From NCBI RefSeq assembly GCF_038002165.1, contig NZ_JBBOBR010000001.1, forward strand, positions 2,728,001 to 2,792,000: DNA of 64,000 nt. Direction: 5' to 3'. The stretch's first letter is position 1. Each line of letters starts with the position of its first letter. Source of the DNA: Cytobacillus sp. FSL H8-0458 (lineage in GTDB: Bacteria; Bacillota; Bacilli; Bacillales; Cytobacillaceae). Below are positions 45,405 through 53,994 of this stretch, piece after piece. The notes beneath the pieces were generated by a model. That model was not told the DNA's origin. It saw only the letters and a program-made list of their open reading frames with translations, and made no database searches. The position numbers and the translations under genes were made by a program.

Positions 45405-45770
45405 CGGACTCAAACTTTCTTAAGTCCGGTGTTTCTATCTGGAGTTTCCTTGGTTTCAGACTCAAACTGGATTAATCATAGGATTCCTGTCCGAAGTTGC
45501 CCCAGGTTCAGACTCAAACTGGCTTAACCACAGGATTCCTGTCCGAAGTTGCCCCAGGTTCAGACTCAAACTGGCTTAACCACAGAATTCCTGTCCGAAG
45601 TTCCCCCAGGTTCAGACTCAAACTGGCTTAACCACAGGATTTCTGTCCGAAGTTGCCCCTGCTTCATACTCAAGCTTCCTTTAACCACAGGATTTCTGTC
45701 CTAAGTTCCCTCAGGTCCAGACTCATATTGACTTAACCATGGGATTTCTGTCCGAAGTTACCTATGCTGG
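45405..45770. repeat. 52-bp tandem repeat array, seven units, non-coding
   Basis: Units begin with CAGACTCAAACTGG or a variant at 45405, 45457, 45509, 45561, 45613, 45665 and 45718; the spacing is exactly 52 bp except one of 53. The central three units are nearly identical and the outer ones decay. Each unit contains TTCAGAC and GTCCGAA, a near inverted repeat. The period is not a multiple of three and no frame has a credible gene. It fills the gap between the coiled-coil gene and the exonuclease gene. Confidence 0.93.
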
Positions 45771-45802
45771 CTTCATCTGCTCCGGTCCAAAGCTGACTTT
45801 TT

Positions 45803-46531
45803 TCACCTTAACCTGGCCAGGCGCTCGTATACTTCTTTTAAATTTGAGCACCCCATTTTATTAACTTCCCCTATTAAGCAGCACCATAGGATAGCTGTCA
45901 GCTTTGCATCTTCCAGCGCATGATGGCGGTCCTTAACAGGGATGTTATAAAATTCACAGATATCTTCTAATTTCCATAATACTTTATTAGGATCAGTTAT
46001 CCTATAAAGGAAGGAAGTATCTAATATCCTGTGCTTGAATGGCGTGCGAAAAAGCTTCCAGCTGCTGTACTGCATAAAGCTTTTTTCGTGGTTCGCATGA
46101 TGGGCAACCAGCGGCGTTTCCTTTACAAATTCAAGAAAGCTAATCAATACCTCCGATAGTGGAGGAGCTTTTTCTAAATCAGCCTCAGATAGACCTGTAA
46201 GCTCCTTTATTTTACTTGAAAGAGGCTTATCAAAATGAACAAGTGAATAAAAACTGTCTTCACTGACTTTCCCGTTAATAATTTTAACCGCACCAATCGA
46301 AATAATTTGATCCCCTTTATCAGGATAAAATCCAGTTGTCTCCATATCAAAGACAGCCACATCTAAATTCTCTAAGGGGATAGCCTTTAAATCTGCATTC
46401 TCCAGATCCCTCTGCATTTGTCTAATAAATGCTATATGCTGCGGATTGTGACCATTTATTCCACCTAAAATGTTAGTCTGAAGTTTGCCCTGAATACCTC
46501 TGACAAATTGGACAAAAGGATGGAACTTCAT
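45803..46531 (-). CDS. 3'-5' exonuclease, DnaQ/DEDDh type
   Basis: A 242-residue exonuclease-domain protein. ExoI is FDMETTG (about 61-67), ExoII lies around VAHHANHEKSFMQ, and ExoIII is HHALEDAK with the catalytic His. An N-terminal region of about 55 residues precedes the domain. It overlaps the nucleotidyltransferase stop by one base (TAATG), so the two are coupled. It is the last gene of the amt operon. Such exonucleases act on DNA, RNA or small oligonucleotides; the substrate here is unknown. Confidence 0.9.
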   Translation of the reverse strand: MKFHPFVQFVRGIQGKLQTNILGGINGHNPQHIAFIRQMQRDLENADLKAIPLENLDVAVFDMETTGFYPDKGDQIISIGAVKIINGKVSEDSFYSLVHFDKPLSSKIKELTGLSEADLEKAPPLSEVLISFLEFVKETPLVAHHANHEKSFMQYSSWKLFRTPFKHRILDTSFLYRITDPNKVLWKLEDICEFYNIPVKDRHHALEDAKLTAILWCCLIGEVNKMGCSNLKEVYERLARLR

Positions 46532-47511
46532 TAACCTGCACCCTTTTGAATGGTCCTTACCACAAACTGATGAAGTTTTTTGGCATCCTTTAAAATATCC
46601 CTCAGTTCATTCCGCTCTGATATTGATAAGGTTTTAAGCTGAATGTAGTGAGTATCATCATAGTCATCTGTTTGCCTGTATGACAGAAGCCTCCATTTTA
46701 ACAAAGCAGCAAAATTATTTCGATATTTCCCCATTCCCTCATATTCATTTATTTTTATAATTTTATTGATTCGGGCAATAGTAGATGTATCCTGAATTCC
46801 TTCTTTCACAGCAAGGATTCTAACCGCATTTACATAAGGTATAAAGGCAGAGTATTTGAGATCCAGCTCTCCTTGATGGCTTCCCTTCTCCTCTGCCAGA
46901 AACTGGCCAAATGGACCTACCGACTTTTTCATGTGCATGCTGGTCTCCATCATTCTGGTCAGTAAATGTGGGCTTTTTTGAATGTTCACGGTAATAAAAG
47001 ACTTCAATTCAGCTATATACTTTTCCTCGCCTGTCAGCACTCTGCTGTCATAAAAAATGTGGAGATTTCTCATCGTCTGCAGACTCTCCTCCTGCATCCA
47101 TGCATGGATTTGTTCTTTCCATTCAGAGAATGATTTGCACCATAGCGGATTAGAACTCATCACATTCCCTTCGCAATATGGATAGCCAGCTGCTTTCAGA
47201 CCTTTTGAAATTTCCTCCCCCAGCTCTAAAAAATACGCTTCCGCTTCATCAGCCCCCGCTTCAAACACCAATCCATGGTCCTGATCACTCAGAAAGCCTT
47301 GTTCCCTTCTCCCTGAGCTGCCCATTGTGAACCAGGCAAATTTCCATGAGGATGCTCTTTCAACTTTAATTCTATCCAAAGCTATGCTAATAACCTCTTT
47401 CATAATAAGGTCGTGAAAATCATTCAGAGCGCTGGCATCTGAGCGGAATTTTAAAATCTTTTCCTTTTTCCACTTTTTCACGGAATGATAAGAATTAAAT
47501 GATGATTCCAT
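46531..47511 (-). CDS. DUF294 nucleotidyltransferase-like protein
   Basis: A 326-residue soluble protein. The nucleotidyltransferase motif is FTMGSSGRREQGFLSDQDHG (about 60-79), with Gly-Ser and the metal-binding Asp-x-Asp, as in DUF294 and the GlnD N-domain. The C-terminal half matches the helical DUF294_C region. No CBS or cNMP domain is fused to it, unlike many relatives. It lies 33 bp after amt and is fused translationally to an exonuclease gene. Context suggests a nitrogen-linked modifier, by analogy with GlnD. Confidence 0.85.
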   Translation of the reverse strand: MESSFNSYHSVKKWKKEKILKFRSDASALNDFHDLIMKEVISIALDRIKVERASSWKFAWFTMGSSGRREQGFLSDQDHGLVFEAGADEAEAYFLELGEEISKGLKAAGYPYCEGNVMSSNPLWCKSFSEWKEQIHAWMQEESLQTMRNLHIFYDSRVLTGEEKYIAELKSFITVNIQKSPHLLTRMMETSMHMKKSVGPFGQFLAEEKGSHQGELDLKYSAFIPYVNAVRILAVKEGIQDTSTIARINKIIKINEYEGMGKYRNNFAALLKWRLLSYRQTDDYDDTHYIQLKTLSISERNELRDILKDAKKLHQFVVRTIQKGAG

Positions 47512-47544
47512 CCAGGCACTCCCTTTAAAAAAGTCTATTCCTGC

Positions 47545-48813
47545 TTACGAGCTTATCTTTCTGTTTTCATCGGCCATGAAGACTTCGGGATACCCATAGC
47601 TTCCATGTTCACTTAAATCCAACCCCATAATTTCTTCTTCCTCTGTTACCCGAAGTCCTCTCAATATCTTCCCGGCAGCTGCCAAAATTATGAAGGATAC
47701 AGCAAAAGCATAAAGGCCGGAAACAGCCACACCCATAAACTGGACTCCCAGCTGTTCAAAACCTCCCCCATAAAACAGCCCAGGTTTACCAACTGATGCC
47801 AATTCAGGTGTGGCAAAGAATCCAGTTGATAATGTTCCCCATACCCCGGCAGCACCATGAACAGATAGAGCAAAGATTGGATCATCGATCTTTCTCTTTT
47901 CAAAGAAACGCACACTGTAGAATACAAGGATTCCTGATACAAAACCTATAACAACAGCCGCCCATGTATCAACAAAAGCACAGGAAGCTGTAATTGCGAC
48001 CAGACCTGCCAGAGCGCCATTAAGCATTGTCGGCACATCGGATTTACCCATAACCATCCACGAAATAATCAGTGCGGCAACTGCTCCTGCTCCGGCAGCA
48101 AGATTTGTGTTAAGAGCGACAAATCCAAAGAATCCATCTTCTACAGTCAATGTACTGCCGGCGTTAAACCCGAACCAGCCAACCCACAGGATCAGTACAC
48201 CCAAGGCTGTATATACCTGGTTATGGCCATAGATATTGTTAGCGGAACCGTCTTTATTGAATTTTCCAATTCGGGGCTTAAGCAAGATCGTAGCTGCCAA
48301 GGCTGCCATAGCACCCGTTAAATGGACAACTGTTGAACCAGCAAAGTCCTGCTTGCCGTGTTCAGCAAGCCAGCCTCCTCCCCAAATCCAATGTGCGACG
48401 ACAGGATAAACAATAGCAGAAAATAACACGGTAAAAATGAGGTAAACAGAAAGTTTTGCACGTTCAGCAAATCCGCCTAGTGCAATCGTAATGGATATAC
48501 CGGCAAATGCCAGCTGAAATACGAAGAATACAGAAGAAGATAAGCTCATTCCCTCAAGCTCAGCACCTGAGTAAAAAAAATTTGATAACCCAACCAGTAT
48601 ATTTGCATGATCGCCGAAAATGAAACCAAAGCCAATGGCCCAAAATACCAATGATGATAAGCCAAAGGTAAAAATCGTTTTACCTGCAATATGCCCCGCA
48701 TTTTTCATCCTGGTCGAACCGGCTTCGAGCATTACAAAACCCCCAAGCATAAAAATGACTAAAATGGCTCCCAGCATCACCCAAAGACTATTCATTAAAA
48801 ATATGGCCTCCAA
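47545..48813 (-). CDS. amt: Ammonium transporter Amt
   Basis: A 422-residue Amt/MEP/Rh channel with 11 predicted helices. The twin pore histidines are His164 (TVVHLTGA) and His319 (LSVHGAAG). GGFAERAKLSVYLIFTVLFS and AHWIWGGGWL are family signatures. TTG start eight bases after AAGGAGG. Two GlnR/TnrA boxes lie upstream. No glnK follows; a DUF294 nucleotidyltransferase takes that position. Confidence 0.96.
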   Translation of the reverse strand: MEAIFLMNSLWVMLGAILVIFMLGGFVMLEAGSTRMKNAGHIAGKTIFTFGLSSLVFWAIGFGFIFGDHANILVGLSNFFYSGAELEGMSLSSSVFFVFQLAFAGISITIALGGFAERAKLSVYLIFTVLFSAIVYPVVAHWIWGGGWLAEHGKQDFAGSTVVHLTGAMAALAATILLKPRIGKFNKDGSANNIYGHNQVYTALGVLILWVGWFGFNAGSTLTVEDGFFGFVALNTNLAAGAGAVAALIISWMVMGKSDVPTMLNGALAGLVAITASCAFVDTWAAVVIGFVSGILVFYSVRFFEKRKIDDPIFALSVHGAAGVWGTLSTGFFATPELASVGKPGLFYGGGFEQLGVQFMGVAVSGLYAFAVSFIILAAAGKILRGLRVTEEEEIMGLDLSEHGSYGYPEVFMADENRKISS

Positions 48814-48862
48814 TTATAATTCCTCCTTATTTTGAATAATGTAAGGATAAAAACGATATACA

Positions 48863-48879
48863 TGTTACATTTCCTTACA
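48863..48879. promoter_or_regulatory. GlnR/TnrA box, proximal
   Basis: TGTTACATTTCCTTACA fits TGTNA-N7-TNACA exactly. It lies 50 bp before the amt start codon. Confidence 0.82.
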
Positions 48880-48954
48880 TCAATTAAATTTAATCCTTAT
48901 TTTACTCATTTTTACACCGATGTCAATAAGTTTTTTGAAGATTTATAATTTTTA

Positions 48955-48971
48955 TGTTATAAAACCTTACA
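48955..48971. promoter_or_regulatory. GlnR/TnrA box, distal
   Basis: TGTTATAAAACCTTACA fits TGTNA-N7-TNACA exactly, 92 bp from the proximal box. A TTGACA (48921-48926, minus) lies between the two. Confidence 0.8.
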
Positions 48972-49081
48972 TAATTAGATTATTTGGATTGGCAATTTTA
49001 TAGTTGCATCTGCGGTTCTTTAATCGGTTAAGTTAAGAACGAGCATTTAATTGCTCAATTTATCGTCGGGAGTGATGTATC

Positions 49082-49276
49082 ATGGCAAGAAACAAACTTT
49101 TGGTACCCGGTGCAGGAGATGTATTGGATCAAATGAAACAGGAAATTGCCAATGAGTTTGGAGTTCAGCTTGGTGCTGATACAACCGCACGAGCAAACGG
49201 TTCTGTCGGCGGGGAAATGACAAAGCGCCTTGTCGCAATGGCAGAGCAGCAGCTTAAAAACCAGCAAAATCAGTAA
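49082..49276 (+). CDS. Alpha/beta-type small acid-soluble spore protein
   Basis: A 64-residue DNA-binding spore protein that saturates and protects spore DNA. The germination-protease cleavage region is [20 protein letters not shown], and the C-terminal family block is [20 protein letters not shown] follows GGGAGTG. It is monocistronic with a strong terminator. Confidence 0.95.
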   Translation: MARNKLLVPGAGDVLDQMKQEIANEFGVQLGADTTARANGSVGGEMTKRLVAMAEQQLKNQQNQ

Positions 49277-49292
49277 AATTGCTTGCTGGGAT

Positions 49293-49322
49293 ACCGGCCC
49301 TGCCCTCGGGCCGGTCTTTCTT
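49293..49322 (+). terminator. Terminator of the SASP gene
   Basis: ACCGGCCC, loop of six to seven bases, GGGCCGGT, then CTTTCTTTC. Confidence 0.85.
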
Positions 49323-49358
49323 TCACCTAACAATACACTTACCGATGGAGGCAGACCT

Positions 49359-49484
49359 ATGACCAACAAAAATGACAACCGCGAAAGAAAAAACAAATAT
49401 CCAAATAATAAAAAGCAGGATGCAGAGTTCTCAAGAGAGGCAAATATCCGAAGCGAAATCACTAGAAAAGATCTGCAAAAATAA
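49359..49484 (+). CDS. 41-residue basic hydrophilic protein, unknown
   Basis: ATG at 49359 is nine bases after GGAGG. The peptide (MTNKNDNRERKNKYPNNKKQ, then DAEFSREANIRSEI and a basic end) has no hydrophobic core. The size and composition resemble minor small proteins of sporulating bacilli. No family recognised. It is followed by a bidirectional terminator. Confidence 0.65.
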   Translation: MTNKNDNRERKNKYPNNKKQDAEFSREANIRSEITRKDLQK

Positions 49485-49490
49485 CAAAAC

Positions 49491-49522
49491 AAAAAAGGCA
49501 TGTCACGTGACTGCCTTTTTTG
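49491..49522. terminator. Bidirectional terminator upstream of the ctaA stop
   Basis: AAAAAAGGCA, loop of about 11 bases, TGCCTTTTTT. Confidence 0.85.
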
Positions 49523-49531
49523 GTATTACTA

Positions 49532-50440
49532 TCATCCATAATAATGATTACTGCTCTTTTCTCCAAGCCTGCTGATCCTGCTGGAAGAGGAGGCAAATAC
49601 GGCCGCCTCACAAATAACTGCAAATAATGCTGTTCCAAAAGCAAGATGGAGAACAGCCCAGGATATTTCAATGTAACTTACAATTGTCAATATACCGATA
49701 ATGATTTGACCTAAAACCAGCAGGGAGGCAGCCATAAGCCGATTCTGCAATCCAGCCTCCCATCTATTTTTTAATGAAAGATATGTGAGTATAAATATAT
49801 ATAAAGACAAAACCCCGGCCAGAAGTCTGTGTCCGGTCTGGATTATTTCCGGAAAAGATACTGGAATAAAACCACTTGTACATTCAAGCCAGCTGCAGGC
49901 CAATCCGAATGATTGGTGCTTAATATAAGCACCAAGAAATAAAGTAAGAAGCAGCAATATCAACAGTGCTTTAAACTTGTTTTGAATACTCTGCTCTTTT
50001 CTTGTTTTAGTCCGCGACGACTGTTCATCAGCATGCTGCCAGATCCAGATTAGTACAGCAAGGAAAAACATCGCAACCATAAGGTGAACAGACACAATTA
50101 TAGCAGGCAAATCCAGCCAAACTACAGCCGCCCCCAGTAAAATTTGAATTATTAATAGCAGCATCAATACCTTAGAAGCTTTATCAAGTCCCCGCACCTG
50201 TTTTGATTGCAGAATACTAAAGTACAATACAGCTGTCATTATTCCAAGTACTGCACCAATAACTCTGTGAGCAAATTCAATTAAGGTATCTCCTTCCAAA
50301 ACCGGGATCACCAGCCCATTGCATAAAGGCCACTCCGGCCCGCACCCCATGCCAGACTCCGAAGATGCAACATACCCGCCGAATATAATTAAAATATAGG
50401 TTAGGATAATAGTTAAGAACGCCAGCCTTTTTATCTTCAA
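49532..50440 (-). CDS. ctaA: Heme A synthase
   Basis: A 302-residue membrane enzyme that oxidises the C8 methyl of heme O to the formyl of heme A for cytochrome aa3. It has eight helices, the Cys pair in MGCGPEWPLCNG, and heme-ligand His in EFAHR, VSVHL, TGHR and VLHLAF. TTG at 50440 is eight bases after AAGGAG; upstream codons overlap that site. It is not beside ctaB or cta genes, so it may be a stand-alone or second copy. Confidence 0.93.
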   Translation of the reverse strand: MKIKRLAFLTIILTYILIIFGGYVASSESGMGCGPEWPLCNGLVIPVLEGDTLIEFAHRVIGAVLGIMTAVLYFSILQSKQVRGLDKASKVLMLLLIIQILLGAAVVWLDLPAIIVSVHLMVAMFFLAVLIWIWQHADEQSSRTKTRKEQSIQNKFKALLILLLLTLFLGAYIKHQSFGLACSWLECTSGFIPVSFPEIIQTGHRLLAGVLSLYIFILTYLSLKNRWEAGLQNRLMAASLLVLGQIIIGILTIVSYIEISWAVLHLAFGTALFAVICEAAVFASSSSRISRLGEKSSNHYYG

Positions 50441-50552
50441 ACTACACACTCCTTATATTTCAAAATTCTAAATTTTTCATTCAGTTTATCAAAACCTGGA
50501 CAAACATTCGGTGATATGTGTCACAATATAGGGAGCGAGATGCAATTCACAC

Positions 50553-50579
50553 AGTAAAACGCCAGAATTATCTCTGGCG
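50553..50579 (-). terminator. Terminator of the racemase operon
   Basis: On the minus strand CGCCAGA, a six-base loop, TCTGGCG, then TTTTA. Confidence 0.85.
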
Positions 50580-50590
50580 CTGCATGGCTT

Positions 50591-51703
50591 TTATTTATTT
50601 GAAAATGTCCTGCTGCAAAGAGTTACATCCTCTATTTTAGAGTGATTAGGCTCATACCCTATTCCTGGGCCCTGAGGCACGAATATAAACCCGTCTTCCA
50701 TAGTGACTTCAGGTTCGATGATATCTTCTTTCCAATAATGGGAAGACGGGGCTGTATCACCAGGAAGTGTAAAATTGGAAAGGGAAGTTATGGCAATATT
50801 GTGCGCACGTCCTATTCCAGCTTCAAGCATTCCGCCGCACCACATTGGAATGTTGTGATCTCTGCAAAGATCGTGAATTTTTCTTGACTCTGTAAGCCCG
50901 CCAACCCGGCCAATTTTTAAGTTTATGATTCTGCAGCTTCCAAGCTCAATCGCCTTTCGGGCATCCTCAAAGGTATGTATGCTTTCATCAAGGCAAATTG
51001 GTGTTTTCAAATGGTTTTGAAGCTTGGCATGGTCGATAATATCATCATGATCCAAAGGCTGTTCAATCATCATTAGATTAAACTCCTCCATCCTTTGAAG
51101 ATGATTAATATCATTAAGTGTATAGGCGCAATTCGCATCAGCCATAAGCTTAATATCAGGAAACTGGGCACGGATGGCTTTTAAGATATGCACATCCCAG
51201 CCAGGCTTAATTTTCACTTTGATCCGCTGGTAGCCCTCTTTTACATATCCTTCAATTTGTTTAAGCATCTTTATTTCTGACTCCTGAATGCCAACACTAA
51301 CACCCACTTCTATTTTTTCCTTTTCTCCGCCCAGAGCTTTTGAGAGCGAGATCCCTCTCTCCCTGGCATAAAGGTCCCAGACAGCACCCTCCAGCGCCGC
51401 TTTGGCATTGAAATTTCCCCTGATTGGCCTGAATGCTTCTGAAACATCATCAGGGTGCCGAATCTCTGATGCAAAAAGGATCGGTATTAAATGATCACTC
51501 ATAATATGCCAATTTGTTTTAACTGTTTCTTCATTGTAGATTGGCTCCATAATGGAAACCGACTCTGCCCAGCCTGATTGTCCGCTTTTTGATTTTACTT
51601 CTACCAAAATAAAGTCCTTATCCACTTCTGTTCCGACACTAGTAGTAAACGGATTCATCAACTCCATTTTTACGTGCCTTAAAACAATGCTTTTAATTTC
51701 CAT
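50591..51703 (-). CDS. menC: o-succinylbenzoate synthase / N-acylamino-acid racemase family
   Basis: A 370-residue enolase-superfamily enzyme. Active-site residues are Lys162 and Lys164 (IKVKIKPGWD), metal ligands Asp189, Glu214 and Asp239, and the second base Lys263 (NLKIGR). This set matches N-succinylamino-acid racemase and MenC-type OSBS. Sequence alone does not separate the activities. The neighbours are a GNAT, a transporter and an RpiR regulator and not men genes, so racemisation of N-succinyl amino acids is favoured. It follows the GNAT gene by 18 bp and ends at a terminator. Confidence 0.9.
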   Translation of the reverse strand: MEIKSIVLRHVKMELMNPFTTSVGTEVDKDFILVEVKSKSGQSGWAESVSIMEPIYNEETVKTNWHIMSDHLIPILFASEIRHPDDVSEAFRPIRGNFNAKAALEGAVWDLYARERGISLSKALGGEKEKIEVGVSVGIQESEIKMLKQIEGYVKEGYQRIKVKIKPGWDVHILKAIRAQFPDIKLMADANCAYTLNDINHLQRMEEFNLMMIEQPLDHDDIIDHAKLQNHLKTPICLDESIHTFEDARKAIELGSCRIINLKIGRVGGLTESRKIHDLCRDHNIPMWCGGMLEAGIGRAHNIAITSLSNFTLPGDTAPSSHYWKEDIIEPEVTMEDGFIFVPQGPGIGYEPNHSKIEDVTLCSRTFSNK

Positions 51704-51721
51704 ATTCCCATTCTCCCGGCA

Positions 51722-52525
51722 TTATCTCTTTTCCAAAAGATATAAGTATTGGTTTTCCGCAGCGTCCTTTATAAGATCTGTTACAATCCAGCCTTTGCTG
51801 AAATAATGAGCAAAAGCATCTTTTGTGCTCTTTCTCCATTTCAGAGCCAATTCAAAATCCCGCTTTTTTATGTCCTGAAAATTCCCTGGGACCGGTATAA
51901 GAATTTTTTCATTATCATAGAATAAATTTACGTTTTCGGGGACAGCCAAACCATCAGCGACTCCTGTTTCTATTGCCCTTGGCAGAACTTCAAGAGAAAA
52001 TTGGCGCAAAGGCCTTTCATCTTGAATTCGCCACTCCACTAGAAATCGGTCAGATGGTATGCCTGCATTCATATGGTCTGACATTTCACCATATGCATTT
52101 TCTATATATTGAGTGCATTCAGCCCCGAGCTTATGAAGATTGAGATTGGCATTTACGGTTTCAAGAGGGTCGTATGTCCAGGAAATGAGATCATAGCCTT
52201 TCTCAAGCGCTGTCTGTTTCTGAGCATTTTTTAGCTTTTCACCAATCCCCAATGCCCGGTACTCCGGGTGAATCCCCAGGCTGTGGGAGCAAAGATATAC
52301 CTTTGTGCCGTCAAAGCCTGGAAAGCTGTATTGAAAACCGATCAGTTCCTCTCCCAGGAACGCGCCTAACACAAACCCTCCATTTTTAACCGTCGCCACT
52401 GTGTGATTAACCGGCACAGCTTCTTCCACACTCCATATTCTTGCTTCAAGTTCGTATACAGCTTCAAGATCCTTAACTGTGTGAAGGTTTTTAATGACCA
52501 GTGATGTTAATGCTTCTTGCTTCAT
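51722..52525 (-). CDS. GNAT acyltransferase, probable amino-acid N-succinyltransferase
   Basis: A 267-residue GNAT-fold protein, longer than usual. The acetyl-CoA-type binding block is HSLGIHPEYRALGIGEKLKN, followed by WTYDPLETVNANLNLHKLGA. The C-terminal 100 residues (VNLFYDNEKILIPVPGNFQD) form an extra domain. GNAT proteins of this type sit beside N-succinylamino-acid racemases in Geobacillus, where they succinylate D-amino acids. The role here is inferred from the operon. Confidence 0.86.
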   Translation of the reverse strand: MKQEALTSLVIKNLHTVKDLEAVYELEARIWSVEEAVPVNHTVATVKNGGFVLGAFLGEELIGFQYSFPGFDGTKVYLCSHSLGIHPEYRALGIGEKLKNAQKQTALEKGYDLISWTYDPLETVNANLNLHKLGAECTQYIENAYGEMSDHMNAGIPSDRFLVEWRIQDERPLRQFSLEVLPRAIETGVADGLAVPENVNLFYDNEKILIPVPGNFQDIKKRDFELALKWRKSTKDAFAHYFSKGWIVTDLIKDAAENQYLYLLEKR

Positions 52526-52559
52526 AACCTTCCCCTTTCCCAGAAATTGCGATAAAATC

Positions 52560-53942
52560 CTAAAATATAATATGAGCTACAGCAGCTACAATCGGCAGCG
52601 TAATAATCGTACGGAGAAGGAAAATAAGAATTAAATCCTTTATGCTGACAGGGAGATTTGACCCTAGAAGCAGGCCGCCCATTTCAGACATGTAAACGAG
52701 CTGCGTTACAGAGACACAAGCAATGACAAATCTTGTCATTTCACTTTCAATGCCGCTGCCGATGACAGCCGGAAGGAACATGTCTGCAAATCCAACCACC
52801 ATTGTCTGGGCCGCTTCTGCCGCTTCCGGAATTTGCATTAGAGCAAGGATTGGCTCAAACGGCTTGCCAAGAATCGAAAAAGCAGGGGTGAATTCAGCAA
52901 TCACAAGGGCAACCGTTCCAATTGCCATAACAATTGGCAGAACTCCCATCCACATGTCTAAGACATTCTCAAAACCTTCTTTTACAACAGCGCCTGCACT
53001 ATTATTTGTACGTGCTTTCTTAATAGCATTATTTAATCCCCATTTTACAGGTGTAGTATGTGAAGGAATAGAAGTTTCCTCCTTCATTACTGTCCCTTCA
53101 TAAGCAGTATCAGCTTTTCTGGATAACGGCGGAATCCGCGGCATTACTACAGCTGCCACCAGACCAGCAAGGACAATGGTTAAATAGTAATGTATGAAAT
53201 ATTGCTCTAAATTCAAATATTGAATAATGACAATCGTAAACGTTATGGAAACAACCGAGAAGGTAGTTGCAACAACTGCCGCCTCCCGCTTTGTATAATA
53301 TCCTTCTTCATATTGTTTTGTTGTTAACAGGACTCCAATTGTCCCATCACCTACCCATGATGCCAGACAATCAAGCGAAGAACGTCCCGGCAGCTTAAAA
53401 ACAGGCCTCATAACTTTAATTAATAATGCACCAAAAAATTCGAGCAGGCCAAAATTTAATAAAAGCGGCAGCAATAAACCTGCCAGAAGAAATGTAGTAA
53501 ACAGGATCGGAATTAGATCATAGATTAAGAGTGCACCCGTGTTCTCTGAAAATACTGGTTCCAGACCTATCTCAAATAAAGTAATAATAGCAAAAACTGT
53601 TCCAAGCAAACGGGCTGCTACCCAAAATTTACTCACATTTAGCAATTTGTTCAAATAGGGGCTGTTTAAGATAAAGCCCGGTTTAAAAATTACTGCTATC
53701 AGTGAACCAATAACTGATAGAGCCATTATAGTAACAGTAATCGCAGGTATTGAAGCACCCAGCAACCCGTTAATTTGATTTGCTAAATATGCAACCGGGA
53801 TTGTAATCCCATCTTCTCCTTGAATCGGCACCATAAATAGTAAAACCCCGACCAGTGAAGGAATTAGAAATTTTAAATAGTCCCCGGCAGTATAGGATTC
53901 CGTATCCTCCTGCTGAATGAATTTCTTTGAAAGACTGCTCAT
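52560..53942 (-). CDS. YjiH-family nucleoside-recognition (Gate) transporter
   Basis: A 460-residue polytopic protein of the YjiH/SpmA-like Gate-domain family. Marks are SWVGDGTIGVLLTTKQYEEG and, in the second half, VVGFADMFLPAVIGSGIESE. About 10-12 helices. The substrate of the family is not settled; the operon suggests an amino acid or a derivative. It lies between the regulator and GNAT genes, 52 bp after the former. Confidence 0.87.
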   Translation of the reverse strand: MSSLSKKFIQQEDTESYTAGDYLKFLIPSLVGVLLFMVPIQGEDGITIPVAYLANQINGLLGASIPAITVTIMALSVIGSLIAVIFKPGFILNSPYLNKLLNVSKFWVAARLLGTVFAIITLFEIGLEPVFSENTGALLIYDLIPILFTTFLLAGLLLPLLLNFGLLEFFGALLIKVMRPVFKLPGRSSLDCLASWVGDGTIGVLLTTKQYEEGYYTKREAAVVATTFSVVSITFTIVIIQYLNLEQYFIHYYLTIVLAGLVAAVVMPRIPPLSRKADTAYEGTVMKEETSIPSHTTPVKWGLNNAIKKARTNNSAGAVVKEGFENVLDMWMGVLPIVMAIGTVALVIAEFTPAFSILGKPFEPILALMQIPEAAEAAQTMVVGFADMFLPAVIGSGIESEMTRFVIACVSVTQLVYMSEMGGLLLGSNLPVSIKDLILIFLLRTIITLPIVAAVAHIIF

Positions 53943-53994
53943 GCGTTATTTCCCCCTTTTATTTTTATAATTTTAACTCCCCTGCTGTTCAGCT

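Noticed and set aside
45257-45475. 72-codon ORF entering the tandem repeat
   Set aside because: It contains the terminator hairpin of the previous gene, has no ribosome site and ends in the repeat.
45405-45770. CRISPR array
   Set aside because: Units are contiguous and all parts repeat; no unique spacers and no cas genes.
50591-51703. Dedicated menaquinone MenC as the only reading
   Set aside because: No men genes nearby; the operon fits N-acylamino-acid racemisation better, though the family name is retained.
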